Assembly: GCF_000237925.1 (NCBI RefSeq)
Contig: NW_017386036.1
Coordinates: forward strand, 806,001-870,000
Direction of reading: 5' to 3'
DNA from: Schistosoma mansoni
Taxonomy: Eukaryota; Platyhelminthes; Trematoda; Strigeidida; Schistosomatidae
DNA: 64,000 nt
A model generated the notes under the pieces. That model had not been told where the DNA came from. It made no database searches and saw only the letters and a program-made list of their open reading frames with translations. Shown in pieces: positions 23,866 through 36,355 of the stretch (positions within the stretch are counted from its first letter, which is position 1; every line of letters begins with the position of its first letter). The position numbers and the translations under genes are program-made.

Positions 23866-26428
23866 AGGATTGAGCATGGGTCAGCAACACCATCCCATAG
23901 AAAACAACGTGGCTGAAAAACGTCAACCAGAATAAGTAATTTAAACCTTTTAAATTCTCCTCTGGGAGTTGAAGGACCTTCATCCAGAAGAATTAAGACG
24001 CCACATGCTGAAAGCCAACATTCTCTGGATGTCACGAGGCCGGAGTACCTTCTACCAACCAGAGTAACAATTAATATGGGTATATGGAATATTCGGACAA
24101 TGTGAGAGACCGGGAGGACCAATCAAACAGCTGTGGAAGTGAGGAAAGACAACTTGGTGGTGTTCGGAATCAGTCGAACCCATTGGACCCTAGCTGGACA
24201 GAAAAGGTTGGCATCAAAAAGATGCCTTTGTACTCTGATCATGATGAAGAAAATGCTTCGCACACACAGGGAGTTGCACTGATGCTATCCAAAGAAGCAC
24301 GTTAAGCACTTATGGGATGGGAGTTTCATGGATCTAAGGTTATCAAAGCATCCTTCAAAACAAAAGAAGGCTTACAATGAAAGTTATCCAGTGCTATACA
24401 CTCACCAATGATTGCAATGAAGTTGATAAAGATCAGTTTTATGAGAGGCTGGAGTCGATCGTAGAGAACTGGCAAGGGAAGGACCTGACCATCCTGATGG
24501 CGGAACAAAATATCAAGGTCGTAATCGTTGACACAGGATATGAAGATATCACGGAGCGAGGTAGACTAGAAGAAGCACTAGACAACTGGAGAAACGGTAT
24601 TACAAAAGTTTGACACATCTGCCTTCGAGACACTGACAGACTTAAAGAACTCAAGACAGCTGTCAGCAGTATGTTCCAAGCCTTATGAGATTTACTCAAC
24701 GAAGAGGAAACTGCTATGGAAGACAATCGAGATAGGATCAATGAAGTATGCACGAAAGCAAACAAACAAATGGAGAAGAGTATCAGAGTTAACAAGCAGA
24801 AATACGTGGGATACGTAGCAACGACGACGGAGAAAAGCTGCTAGAGAAGGAAGTGTGAGAGAACTATACGACAAAACTAAGAAACTGGCAGAGAAATACA
24901 GAAAACTAAAACGAAGAAGGCCTAATAATCATGGAGGTTCAAGAGCATCGGAACAGGTGGGTAGGGGTCTTCGAAGAACTCTTGAACGAGCCAGCTCCAT
25001 TGAGTCCACCAAACATTGAACCAGCACGCACAGACCTCCCACCAACGATCGAAGAAATCAGGATGACCATCAGACAAATAAAGGGTGGGAAAACAGTAGG
25101 ACCTGACAATATGCCAGTCAAACCACTAAAGTCAGACAGGAATAACTGAAATTATGCTCCATGTCCTATTCAGGAAGATTTGGGAAGAAGTGCAGACAGA
25201 CTGGAGAGAAGGACATCTCATCAAGATACCGATGAACGGAGATCTGGACAAATATAAAAACTACAGAGGAGTCACACTACCATCGGTATCATGAAAAGTT
25301 TCAATAGAGTGTTGCTGAGCCAGATGTGAGAGCCAGTAGACGCCCAACTTCGAGATCAATAGACCGGATTCCGTAGAGGTCGGTCGTGCACAGACCAAAT
25401 CGCAACACTATAGATCGTTATTAAATAATCAATTGAATGGAACTCGCCACTGCACATCAACCTCCTTGAATATGAGAGAACATTTGACAGAATGGGTAGA
25501 AGAACCTTGTGGAACAATCCTCGACATTATGGTGTACCTGAGAAAGTCAACATCATCCGAAACCCATACGACGGACCACGCTGAGAAGTAGTGCATGGAG
25601 GACAGCTGACAGACGCATTCCATGTGAGGGCCGGAGTCGAAAAAGGCTGCTTACTCTCTCCCTTCCTCCTTCTCCTGGTGGTCGGCTGGCTCATGAAGAC
25701 CTCGACATCTGAGAGAAAGCATGGGGTACTATGGACAGCTTGGATGCAACTAGACGATTTGGAAGTCGCAGATGACCTAGCCCATACTCAGCAACACATG
25801 TAGGTGAAGACACCCAGTGTAGTAGCAGCCTCTGCACCAGTAGGCCTCAACATACACAAGAGAAAAAGCAAGATCCCCAAGTACAACACGGAGAACACCA
25901 ACCCAATCACACTTGAAGAAGAAGTTCTGGAATAGGTGGGGACTTTCATGTACCTGGGCAACATCATCGGTGAACAAGGAGGATCCGATTCAGATGTAAA
26001 TGAGAGGATTGGCGAAGCAAGGATAGCATTCCTGAATTTGAAGAACATATGGAACTCAGAACAACTGTCAACCAATATCAAAGTCAGGATTTTCAATACG
26101 AACGGCGAGACAGTTATAATGTACGGAGCCGAAGCTTGGAGAACTGCCGTAAACATCATCGAAGAAGCTCAGGTATTTGTAGACAATTGTCTACGCAAGA
26201 TATTCAATGTCCGTTTGCCGGATACCATCAGCAACAACCTACTGTGGCAGGGAACAAACCGACTTCCGACTGAATGGGAAATTAGGAACAGACGCTGGAA
26301 GTGGATAGAACATACATTGCGAAAATCATCAAACTACATCATTGAGCGAACATTACATGTATCAAGTATTTTAATAAAGACTAGTCTTGTATGATGTACC
26401 AAGAAAACCACTCTCAAACCCCTCGTTC
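23866..26428 (+). mobile_element. Left arm of inverted repeat: dead SR2-like RTE element
   Basis: Plus-strand RTE-class retroposon. The endonuclease region at about 24080-24620 contains TWTLAGQKRLASKRC-type degraded sequence and the EDKDQFYERL-like VDKDQFYERLESIVENW. A linker holds QEHRNRWVGVFEELLNEPAP and PTIEEIRMTIRQIKGGKTVG. The reverse transcriptase and C-terminus at about 25600-26390 contain [40 protein letters not shown] and [20 protein letters not shown]. Numerous in-frame stops make it inactive. The last 70 bp (26359-26428) do not look like RTE yet are shared with the other arm. The 2563-bp arm pairs with 29223-31785 at a constant coordinate sum of 55651, so no net indels; I found one substitution (23955 versus 31696). 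Confidence 0.85.
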
Positions 26429-29222
26429 CTTTGAGATATCTAACAACTTCATCATGAAGACATACTGTTATGTGAAAATGCGTTGGCTTTAGGTGAAACA
26501 TGCTGGTTTCAACCTTAGTACGACGATTTTGGATGGCCTGAATGTCATGGCCAAACATTTATGCATGTTAGACTCTATACTATTGCAAGCAATCACTTAG
26601 AACAGGCTACGTCTTTATCTTCGTTTTCCTAACTCTGCGGTTCTGTAAACCGTTCCTCAAATTGTAAGTCCCATTATTAAGCGTTTTTCATTCTGCGTCA
26701 CCATATACGTCGGACAAGTTTACAAGTACGTTGATGTCATGTTGATTTTATGTCATTCGGATTTGGCAATTATTTGAACTGTTACTGGAATTTCCCACCA
26801 ACCTCATCACAGTCGTTATTTCTATACGTATTCGGGCTTATACATCCGGCTATCACAATGGCTTCTTAAGCAAAAGTTCAGCACGGTCATATCGTCGTTT
26901 ATACTATTTCGTCCTATCGTGAAAGTCGGTGGATGTTATTAATAACTTTTGAAAAGCTCTTACGGACTGAGGATGGAATAATATATTCCATATCAGGATG
27001 TGGAGAATAGACAGAGTGACCATGAATAGGTATGCGAGCCACACGGTCTCCTCGAAGTGTTCCCGCATTGAACTTTCTAGACCTAATCTATGTGTCCGAC
27101 GTCTGGTGTAAGTTTTCTCATTTATTATGTGATCAGAATCAACACTCATGTGGCTATAATTCAATATCATCCCTTTTTTTTCCGACGTCCGGTCTTTGGT
27201 TTGGTCTGTTTTTTATCCGGGTTTCACAACCTTTTTTTTTCAGCCTCACAAAGATGCCGCTTTAAACATGCAGTTACAGAACCCCTATCTCTATTTTTTA
27301 CCACTAATGAAACATATGCACTCATGATAGTTCAAACGTCTGGTGCGACACGTCAAAGTGTTTCTTCAATTTTCAGGTAGTGTTAATTTGGTGATCAATT
27401 CCCAAACTGTTAACCGTGGTTTTAGGAACAATAATAATGGTATTGTCTGAGTTTTCACTTGGATTTATTTATACCTGTATTTTCGGTCAATTAAAAGATG
27501 AATTTTGTCTTAGTTATTAGCTTAACAAATAACATCTTGATAGATTCACAATGATGTACATTAACTTCCTAGTTATTTGAGGGATTACTTTGGTTACTTA
27601 CTCATTTGATTTAGGAGCCGAAAGCTTTTGAGTATTTGATACTCTGATTCCTCAGACAATTAGGATTTCAATCGCCAACTGGTGACTGTTTATTTACACA
27701 TTCTACAGTTCGGCACTTTTAGTTGACTTTATCTGCTTCTTCTCCTCTGAGACAGTGAAGTTGATAATAACTACTAATGTTCTAATATGTTTAGATTTTA
27801 AAATGCAGAAATTTGGCGAAACAATAGTTGTTATATGACTTATAAGCTTAGACTGAAACTTGATGTAAGTTGTGAAAACGTTTTCTCGATTTCAATACGT
27901 AGAAAAATTTTAACTTTGACCCATATGAAACCTAATTAAACAGAAAACACTGAAATTTCGGTTTACAGTAGATTGCCAGCTATCGCTTAGTAGTCGTGCG
28001 TACTGACATGTAAGGTGACGCGACTCCGTTCTCAGAGGGTTGTGAGAATTGAGAGGTACATTGGATTTCTGCATAACAATTTAAAACCAAGAATTATAAA
28101 ACAAACTTACAGGTGACCTCGCTTGCGTTTCAAATAGTTCAGGGCCGTCCCAAAAATATAGTATACTAAGGCGGGATGATGAGTGTGAATGGTCACCTGT
28201 GGTGATATAAACCACTGGCCTCGAAAAATAGCAGTCCATCATCTATGCATTAACTGGGCTTCCTCGATCTAAAACTATTTCAACGATCGGAATCCGGCTC
28301 CATCGAATGAATGTCGACGACATCATTTGAGCTTCTTTGGCAGCGTTCGCCGAGCTCTCATTGGTTAGTTTTGGAATACTCTGTTTCGAATAGTTCATAT
28401 AGCTCACAAAAATCGTTATTAGGCCCAGTTGTTTTGAGATCCTCGCTTAGAATGGTCATGTCCTTGCAAGCATGCGGATGCCTCTGAGTTCTGCTTCAGA
28501 TTACTGGCTCCACATCCAGTGTCATCATACCAGCAGGTTAATATGCTGCAAAGTCGGGGGGGCATATAGACTTTTAGTTATCCATCAACACATATGGCAC
28601 ATCCAGCTTGCCTGCAACAAGCATTCACGAACAGGAGGCAGCTTGTAAATTCTCCAGGCTGTCGAGAATAAAACATAAACGAAGGATTTCACATGATGAG
28701 AATTTGTTCACAACAATTTCAAGTTTCATCTTCTTAAACACAACAACACTTATTTCCTGGTTAACGTTAAATTGTAGGGTGTTAAAACCAGTAATGATAA
28801 CCCATAGAGTTAGTGCTTCAGTTTGATATTCTCCACAGTTATTCGTACAAACCACGTACATAAACGCTGAACGTAGCACTTGATGTGACCACAATCAACC
28901 AAAATGGGCCGTCAAGCGGCGACTGTTGGGTTTACAGTAATCCTGGTGTTGAAAGCTCACTGAAGAAGTAATAGATTTGAGACTTAAAAACTAAAATATA
29001 TATGCACAAATTTATTTGATAAGATAAGGAGCTCATATACCTGTCCTTCTGATGTCAAATAACAGGTTCGCCAGCAAGAATACTCTAGTAATAACAGTCC
29101 AGTCGTAGTCGCTTCCTTGATGTGATTGTCGGGCTTGCTTATCCTAATATTTCAATGAAACCATATTGTCTGAATGCGTTTCCTATAATGACATGTTGGT
29201 CGGTTGGAGAAAGGTAAGACTA
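26429..29222. other. Spacer of the inverted repeat, no gene seen
   Basis: 2794 bp of AT-rich DNA. GC-richer patches at about 28120-28560 look like old repeat material. I found no coding exon, RNA gene or recognisable element in it. Confidence 0.4.
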
Positions 29223-31785
29223 GAACGAGGGGTTTGAGAGTGGTTTTCTTGGTACATCATACAAGACTAGTCTTTATTAAAATACTTGATACATGTAATG
29301 TTCGCTCAATGATGTAGTTTGATGATTTTCGCAATGTATGTTCTATCCACTTCCAGCGTCTGTTCCTAATTTCCCATTCAGTCGGAAGTCGGTTTGTTCC
29401 CTGCCACAGTAGGTTGTTGCTGATGGTATCCGGCAAACGGACATTGAATATCTTGCGTAGACAATTGTCTACAAATACCTGAGCTTCTTCGATGATGTTT
29501 ACGGCAGTTCTCCAAGCTTCGGCTCCGTACATTATAACTGTCTCGCCGTTCGTATTGAAAATCCTGACTTTGATATTGGTTGACAGTTGTTCTGAGTTCC
29601 ATATGTTCTTCAAATTCAGGAATGCTATCCTTGCTTCGCCAATCCTCTCATTTACATCTGAATCGGATCCTCCTTGTTCACCGATGATGTTGCCCAGGTA
29701 CATGAAAGTCCCCACCTATTCCAGAACTTCTTCTTCAAGTGTGATTGGGTTGGTGTTCTCCGTGTTGTACTTGGGGATCTTGCTTTTTCTCTTGTGTATG
29801 TTGAGGCCTACTGGTGCAGAGGCTGCTACTACACTGGGTGTCTTCACCTACATGTGTTGCTGAGTATGGGCTAGGTCATCTGCGACTTCCAAATCGTCTA
29901 GTTGCATCCAAGCTGTCCATAGTACCCCATGCTTTCTCTCAGATGTCGAGGTCTTCATGAGCCAGCCGACCACCAGGAGAAGGAGGAAGGGAGAGAGTAA
30001 GCAGCCTTTTTCGACTCCGGCCCTCACATGGAATGCGTCTGTCAGCTGTCCTCCATGCACTACTTCTCAGCGTGGTCCGTCGTATGGGTTTCGGATGATG
30101 TTGACTTTCTCAGGTACACCATAATGTCGAGGATTGTTCCACAAGGTTCTTCTACCCATTCTGTCAAATGTTCTCTCATATTCAAGGAGGTTGATGTGCA
30201 GTGGCGAGTTCCATTCAATTGATTATTTAATAACGATCTATAGTGTTGCGATTTGGTCTGTGCACGACCGACCTCTACGGAATCCGGTCTATTGATCTCG
30301 AAGTTGGGCGTCTACTGGCTCTCACATCTGGCTCAGCAACACTCTATTGAAACTTTTCATGATACCGATGGTAGTGTGACTCCTCTGTAGTTTTTATATT
30401 TGTCCAGATCTCCGTTCATCGGTATCTTGATGAGATGTCCTTCTCTCCAGTCTGTCTGCACTTCTTCCCAAATCTTCCTGAATAGGACATGGAGCATAAT
30501 TTCAGTTATTCCTGTCTGACTTTAGTGGTTTGACTGGCATATTGTCAGGTCCTACTGTTTTCCCACCCTTTATTTGTCTGATGGTCATCCTGATTTCTTC
30601 GATCGTTGGTGGGAGGTCTGTGCGTGCTGGTTCAATGTTTGGTGGACTCAATGGAGCTGGCTCATTCAAGAGTTCTTCGAAGACCCCTACCCACCTGTTC
30701 CGATGCTCTTGAACCTCCATGATTATTAGGCCTTCTTCGTTTTAGTTTTCTGTATTTCTCTGCCAGTTTCTTAGTTTTGTCGTATAGTTCTCTCACACTT
30801 CCTTCTCTAGCAGCTTTTCTCCGTCGTCGTTGCTACGTATCCCACGTATTTCTGCTTGTTAACTCTGATACTCTTCTCCATTTGTTTGTTTGCTTTCGTG
30901 CATACTTCATTGATCCTATCTCGATTGTCTTCCATAGCAGTTTCCTCTTCGTTGAGTAAATCTCATAAGGCTTGGAACATACTGCTGACAGCTGTCTTGA
31001 GTTCTTTAAGTCTGTCAGTGTCTCGAAGGCAGATGTGTCAAACTTTTGTAATACCGTTTCTCCAGTTGTCTAGTGCTTCTTCTAGTCTACCTCGCTCCGT
31101 GATATCTTCATATCCTGTGTCAACGATTACGACCTTGATATTTTGTTCCGCCATCAGGATGGTCAGGTCCTTCCCTTGCCAGTTCTCTACGATCGACTCC
31201 AGCCTCTCATAAAACTGATCTTTATCAACTTCATTGCAATCATTGGTGAGTGTATAGCACTGGATAACTTTCATTGTAAGCCTTCTTTTGTTTTGAAGGA
31301 TGCTTTGATAACCTTAGATCCATGAAACTCCCATCCCATAAGTGCTTAACGTGCTTCTTTGGATAGCATCAGTGCAACTCCCTGTGTGTGCGAAGCATTT
31401 TCTTCATCATGATCAGAGTACAAAGGCATCTTTTTGATGCCAACCTTTTCTGTCCAGCTAGGGTCCAATGGGTTCGACTGATTCCGAACACCACCAAGTT
31501 GTCTTTCCTCACTTCCACAGCTGTTTGATTGGTCCTCCCGGTCTCTCACATTGTCCGAATATTCCATATACCCATATTAATTGTTACTCTGGTTGGTAGA
31601 AGGTACTCCGGCCTCGTGACATCCAGAGAATGTTGGCTTTCAGCATGTGGCGTCTTAATTCTTCTGGATGAAGGTCCTTCAACTCCCAGAGGAGAGTTTA
31701 AAAGGTTTAAATTACTTATTCTGGTTGACGTTTTTCAGCCACGTTGTTTTCTATGGGATGGTGTTGCTGACCCATGCTCAATCCT
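29223..31785 (-). mobile_element. Right arm of inverted repeat: dead SR2-like RTE element
   Basis: Reverse complement of 23866-26428 with all the same stops, frames and motifs (endonuclease VDKDQFYERLESIVENW at the high-coordinate end, [15 protein letters not shown] and [13 protein letters not shown] at the low end). Beyond 31785 the RTE 5' sequence continues to about 31850 but differs from the left arm's continuation. The near-identity therefore stops inside the element. Confidence 0.85.
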
Positions 31786-31904
31786 CCTTTACTTGTGCTT
31801 GGAATCTGCAGTAACCTTGGAAGAAATACGCATGAAGTTTGTTCCTTATAAATAGTTAGGAAGCGGAAGTCAAGAAAGGACAACATGTGTCCTAGATTAC
31901 GTCG

Positions 31905-32241
31905 GTCTCATCACTGAAGATACGACTAGTTTTCTAGTTTTGTAACTATAAACCAGTAACACCTATATTCGAAGCTTTCTCCAATCAATCGAAATGAGAA
32001 GTCAGATGCGAAGAGATCGGAAAGATATATTTGATACGTTATCAATATATCGAGAAGCGTTTGCTCTAATCTGGCCAATGAACGGAGGAGCTGTGTCCCA
32101 CGCTGGTTCGTAACGTGATCTGGTATGGATGCATGACCGAAAGCCTTCAGTTAAACAAGTCCACCTAAATAAATATGGTCAGCATCCAATGTCGAACACC
32201 TAATGAGCTATTGATCTTGGGGAATTATTTACAGCTACAAT
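31905..32241 (-). mobile_element. Old LTR copy with a little adjoining leader (gypsy type)
   Basis: Closely follows the 327-bp LTR of the full element: TTCTAGTTTTGTAACTA, AATGAGAAGTCAGATGCGAA, GGAAAGATATATTTGATACG, GCATGACCGAAAGCCTTCAG, TCAGCATCCAATGTCGAACA, TTATTTACAGCTACA. Intermediate divergence makes it older than the full copy and younger than 10230 and 17095. Similarity extends a few tens of bases past the LTR edge (from about 31880), so it retains part of the primer-site leader and is not a clean solo LTR. Confidence 0.7.
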
Positions 32242-35021
32242 ATGTTCACATGCGTTTAGTTAACCGTAGTCAGTTCGACTTGCGAATATTGTTCACGAAT
32301 AATGTATAGCAGAGAAAACATGTCAATCCCAAAATAATGTTAAAGTTATTACAAAAGGGAGTCAAGTTGTTAACATGCCGAAATATAAGTTATACACAAA
32401 GCAAAGTATGGGATGCTAGTTAGATTTTCAGAAGTGTGCTTGTTCGATTTTTTTCGGTTTCGTAATCCACAGTTATAAGTAGCCACTGATTGCAAATATG
32501 ATATGATGAAAGGTGTGCAACTAGAGTAATCACGTAACGAGAGTATCAGTGAGACATATAAACATAGACAACAAATATATGAGCGTTCTGTCATCGTGAC
32601 GGCTAATAAATGAGAATGGGATGTACGTGTGTGCAGCAGTGAGTTTGTGAGAGATAATCTTTGTCATGTCATGAGAGTACAGAACGAGAACAAAAGATCA
32701 AGGTCGAAAAATTAAAACAACATCTTTACAGCCAATAATATCACTTGTACAAAGCATTCGAAATAATGAAGAAAAATGCGAATAATAAGAAAACCTCATC
32801 ACAAAGTAAGTTCGCGTCCACTATCTCTACAAATGGAAATCAACCTAAGCAAAATCATTTGGTCAATAGAGAGTTTGAATGCGTTGGATGGAATCTTAAA
32901 GATCACAAATAATAACAAAAGTTACTACAAATTAGGTTTATCACAATTATTTTCACACAACTATCTAAACCTATCTAAGGATGTTTTCTATTAACGTACC
33001 ACTGCACTACTCAGTGGAAAGTGTGCTGTCCTGCGGAGGTCGTTTGACTTCACCGCTGTTGGACTTCGTTAGCGCACCAATAGTATAACACCTGGTTGAC
33101 CTTCAAGTGCACAGTCTGGTCTATCCGGTGTGAATATATTTCGCTACAGTTCTGCGTGCTTTCCTCGTTTATGTTAGATATTTGTAGATCTCGCTCAAAG
33201 TTAAGTTCCGGAGTGTTGATTCATTTACGTGGTTATGATGTAGCACTGTTCTGCATGCGATTCGCCCACAAAAAATGGTCTCATTCCACAATGTAAGACA
33301 TAAGTATGTAACTGCTCTTCTTAGGTATTGACGTATGCAGACACTAACTTAGTATCCGCGTAAATGAATGCAATTAAGAGGCTCAAGCTTCTCGGTTGCG
33401 GACAAGTGGTCAAATGTCAACTCTAGTCCTCTACCAGTTGAGCTCTGTGTTCAGTCTTTTAAATCCATCTGTCGAAATTGCTATAGCAATGTTATAACAT
33501 TAGGCCGCGACAGTTGATTATTTGTGCAAAAGTTCTTACTTCAGGCGGATATGGTTGGCAGGCCGATGATCTCTTGGTTAGTAGATGTAATCACCTGAAG
33601 TCTGATCTGAGTCGCCTTTCAAACAGTACATACAGTCCGCATAGTTTTTAAGTTGGGATACGTATTTTATGGTTTCTGAACTCCCAAGTATTTATGAGAG
33701 CTCGAAATGTTAAACAATGTCGAGGATGCTATTGAAGTAAATGCAAATGGTACCTACAGGTCACCGAGTATTTTCTTAGGCTATCTAGGCTTCTTTCCTG
33801 GTTTGGAGTTCCCGTAAAGCTATGTCGTTATAAGTGTGTAGTCTCCTAACTTGTGACAGCTAATCCTGAAATCTTGCAGACAATTGCTCTTATGCTAGTA
33901 GGCTTAGTGTGACAAATCCTCTGGGTCGTGTTTCGTGGAAAGGGATGGTTGTATTTCATCTTCCATTTCAGTGCTTGAAGTACACTTGGACTCAAGTATT
34001 TGACTTTCAACCTGCCTAGCATCCCATTCCTATTTGTTCATTTTTTGACAGTCGAGTAGTATGATTGGCCCCCCACGAAAAATAGTTTTTTCGAAGTACA
34101 ATAAATGTACATGACAAATGAATTACTCTGAATGAGTAGCAGTTTTCTGAGAAGTCGTTTATTTTGCAAAGCATCTAAACAACGTTAGGCGTAGTTCATA
34201 TGATATTGCTGACTGTTCTTTAGTCAGTGTTTGATATCTCCACTTAGTTATCTTTGTCAACATCTGCAGAAAATAATCTTTGCACCATAGTTCTTGGAAT
34301 TAATTATGTTCGTAGTTATCTCACATGTAAGGACCTCTAAGTAATCGTTCATAGGTTTACGTTTTCTTGTTATTTCCCATCAATTGAGATGCCCGATATG
34401 GACGTCCAAATTCTGTGTATTATTTGCCGATGGTTTGGCTGATTGGAGGCGAATTATCAGTTTATGATGTGATATTTTTAGGATTGATAGTTCTGTCGTG
34501 TCAATACTCAATAATTCTTCACGGCTTGGGAAGGTTCCAAGTTGTCATATCATTCAATAACTTGAGGCTCAGAGTGGAATCCAATGCTAGTGCTTCAGGT
34601 TTCTGCTCTCATTTGCTTTACGACGCAGGACAAAATTCATTTTAGTTTTGTTCTTATTCTAGTCGTTATCTTAATCCTTACTAGTGAAGTCTCAAAATAT
34701 TTTCTCATGTTTTTTCGCAATATCATAATTGAGTCTTGTGGCTCATTTATTATTTTTTACCAGGTTTTGTGTGATAAATGATAGACAAGTAATCGATCCA
34801 ACCGATTACTAATGGTACAAATGTACGATAGCTTGCGGATAAACATCTTGGTCGTCAGGATTCCGAAATCTTATTTTTGTTATCTTAATTTGCTAACCTC
34901 ACTAAACTAACCGGTTATGGCACCGAAAATCAGTTCGTATTTTTTCAGATATGTTTTATAAGCCGTTTTTATATTATATTGGCCTTCATTCGTGTAACTG
35001 TTGTATTTTGAAATATCTTCC
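32242..35021. other. Unassigned; upstream flank of MTR4 5' exons
   Basis: No gene supported. A 49-codon open frame at 32767-32916 (MKKNANNKKTSSQ...) and a tRNA D-arm-like stretch on the minus strand at about 33428-33447 were considered and rejected. The last kilobase presumably holds the promoter and 5' UTR of the MTR4 amino-terminal exons. Confidence 0.35.
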
Positions 35022-35023
35022 AG
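35022..35023 (+). promoter_or_regulatory. Possible splice or trans-splice acceptor before the MTR4 start
   Basis: The sequence ATATCTTCCAG ends at 35023, 25 bases before the ATG. An in-frame TAA follows at 35025-35027. An AG acceptor just upstream of a start codon, with no coding continuation, is what a spliced-leader site (known in schistosomes) or a 5'-UTR intron would give. Inference only. Confidence 0.3.
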
Positions 35024-35048
35024 CTAACCAAAACAGTTACAAATTACT

Positions 35049-35705
35049 ATGGAATTTCTGGATATCAATCTGGATGAAGTTGCATCTGCTTTTCATGAAG
35101 CTAAACGTTTTGGGAAAAGGTGATTTGTTTTAAGATTGGTAATTCTTTTTACTTAAGATGTAAAGAAGCTCCCGATGGTTCAATCGAAGTTAAACGATGT
35201 CTCAAAAAGTTTCCAAAGTTCCAAACATACGTGCTTTTATCAGGTAGCGGTTGCATTCATGAGGTTAGTGTTAACAGCTGAAACTATTGTTAGTTAGGTT
35301 GTCTATCCTGCTGATTGTGCACTCAATGAATTGAAAAATCTTGCACATCCTGCAAGGAATTATCCCTTTACTTTGGATCCATTTCAGCAACGTGCCATCC
35401 TGTGTATTGAAAACGAGCAGTCTGTTATGGTATCTGCCCATACATCTGCTGGTAAAACCGTAGTTGCTGAGTAAGTCATGTGGCTCAGTATATTCATGAT
35501 TTCTTAGGTACGCGGTTGCTAAAAGTCTGAACCAAAACCAGCGCGTTATTTACACGACGCCTATCAAGGCCCTGAGCAATCAGAAGTTTCGCGAATTTTC
35601 GGAGATTTTTAAAGATGTTGGCCTAATGACTGGAGATATAACTATCAACCAAGAAGCAACTGTTCTTATAATGACAACAGAAATATTGAGATCTATGTTG
35701 TACAG
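35049..35705 (+). CDS. MTREX: Exosome RNA helicase MTR4, amino-terminal exons (partial)
   Basis: Four exons: 35049-35119, 35158-35263, 35298-35470, 35508-35705, separated by introns of 38, 34 and 37 bp with GT-AG ends and consistent phases (2, 0, 2, 2). The frame begins [11 protein letters not shown]; an in-frame TAA at 35025 supports this start. CIHEVVYPAD and [13 protein letters not shown] match the region leading into RecA1. [18 protein letters not shown] is the Walker A motif, [12 protein letters not shown] is motif Ia, and [12 protein letters not shown] then [12 protein letters not shown] precede the DEVH box. YPF-LD-FQ and GLMTGD-TIN favour MTR4 over its paralogue SKI2. MTR4 unwinds RNA for the nuclear exosome (TRAMP/NEXT complexes). 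The exon stops at a good donor (35706) in phase 2. The next exon (DEVH motif) is not found downstream on this strand. Confidence 0.85.
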
Positions 35706-36099
35706 GTAAGTGGCAGGGTTGGATTAATTCTGCTGAATCAAAGTTGGTCGATCGATTCCTGCGTTTGTGCTGAAGCTTTTTAATATTACTGATAGATTCA
35801 CAATTTTTTCTAAGCATACGGTGACATTTATGCATTTTCAGATGTCTGGATTGTTGAAAATTATTCGATGCACACTACCCTAATCAATGTCATTGCACAC
35901 ATTCTCGACATACAGACTTATACAGTTTATGGTCGTGCAATGCCTATCGGAGCAGAATAGTCATTCAGGAAAGTTACACTCAGCTGTGTTTATAATAAAT
36001 AGTGACTTGAAACTTTCTTATTTTCCCTCATTTTAATTATAAGTACTTGTAGAGGTCATCATTACGTCGAAGTAGTCAAAAAATTTTATGTTTCTGGGT
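35706..36099. other. Apparent MTR4 intron start, no exon seen
   Basis: Follows the donor at 35706. I searched for a DEVH-type helicase motif downstream and did not find one before the gap at 43479. Confidence 0.5.
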
Positions 36100-36355
36100 G
36101 ATGGTAGATAAAACAAGACGGCTTACGTCGATCTAGACCATCTTTGGTGCTGTGTTGGCGTTGATCCAGCCCTGGAAGTCACGTTGGTGAAAGTAGTTCA
36201 ACTCTTAGCTTGTGAAACTCAGCCCTTTATGGTTGATGATGTTTAACGAATCTTTGTGCTTGATAATTTCCGTCTCCAAGAGACTACTCACATCCGATAT
36301 AAACGCTGTGTTAGTGATGTCAATGTACGGTAGTGTTTGGGTGTACCTAATACAC
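36100..36355 (+). mobile_element. Short LINE C-terminal fragment
   Basis: Plus-strand reading gives a degraded form of the C-terminal domain seen in LINE B: a YVDLDHLWCCVGVDPALEV stretch, then LLACETQPFMVDDV with one stop, then a degraded RVSD end. It resembles the ACETWPLRVEDVRRL signature of schistosome LINEs. Confidence 0.5.

Noticed and set aside
23866-31785. Two independent retrotransposition events as the origin of the inverted repeat
   Set aside because: The arms share the same disabling stops and also shared non-element sequence, which separate insertions would not give.
32767-32916. 49-codon open frame starting MKKNANNKKTSSQ
   Set aside because: No recognisable family, low-complexity start, and no supporting splice context.
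33420-33450. tRNA D-arm-like sequence on the minus strand (GAGCTCAACTGGTAGAGGAC)
   Set aside because: No anticodon stem, no B box and no acceptor stem can be found around it, so it is neither a tRNA gene nor a supportable tRNA-derived SINE head.
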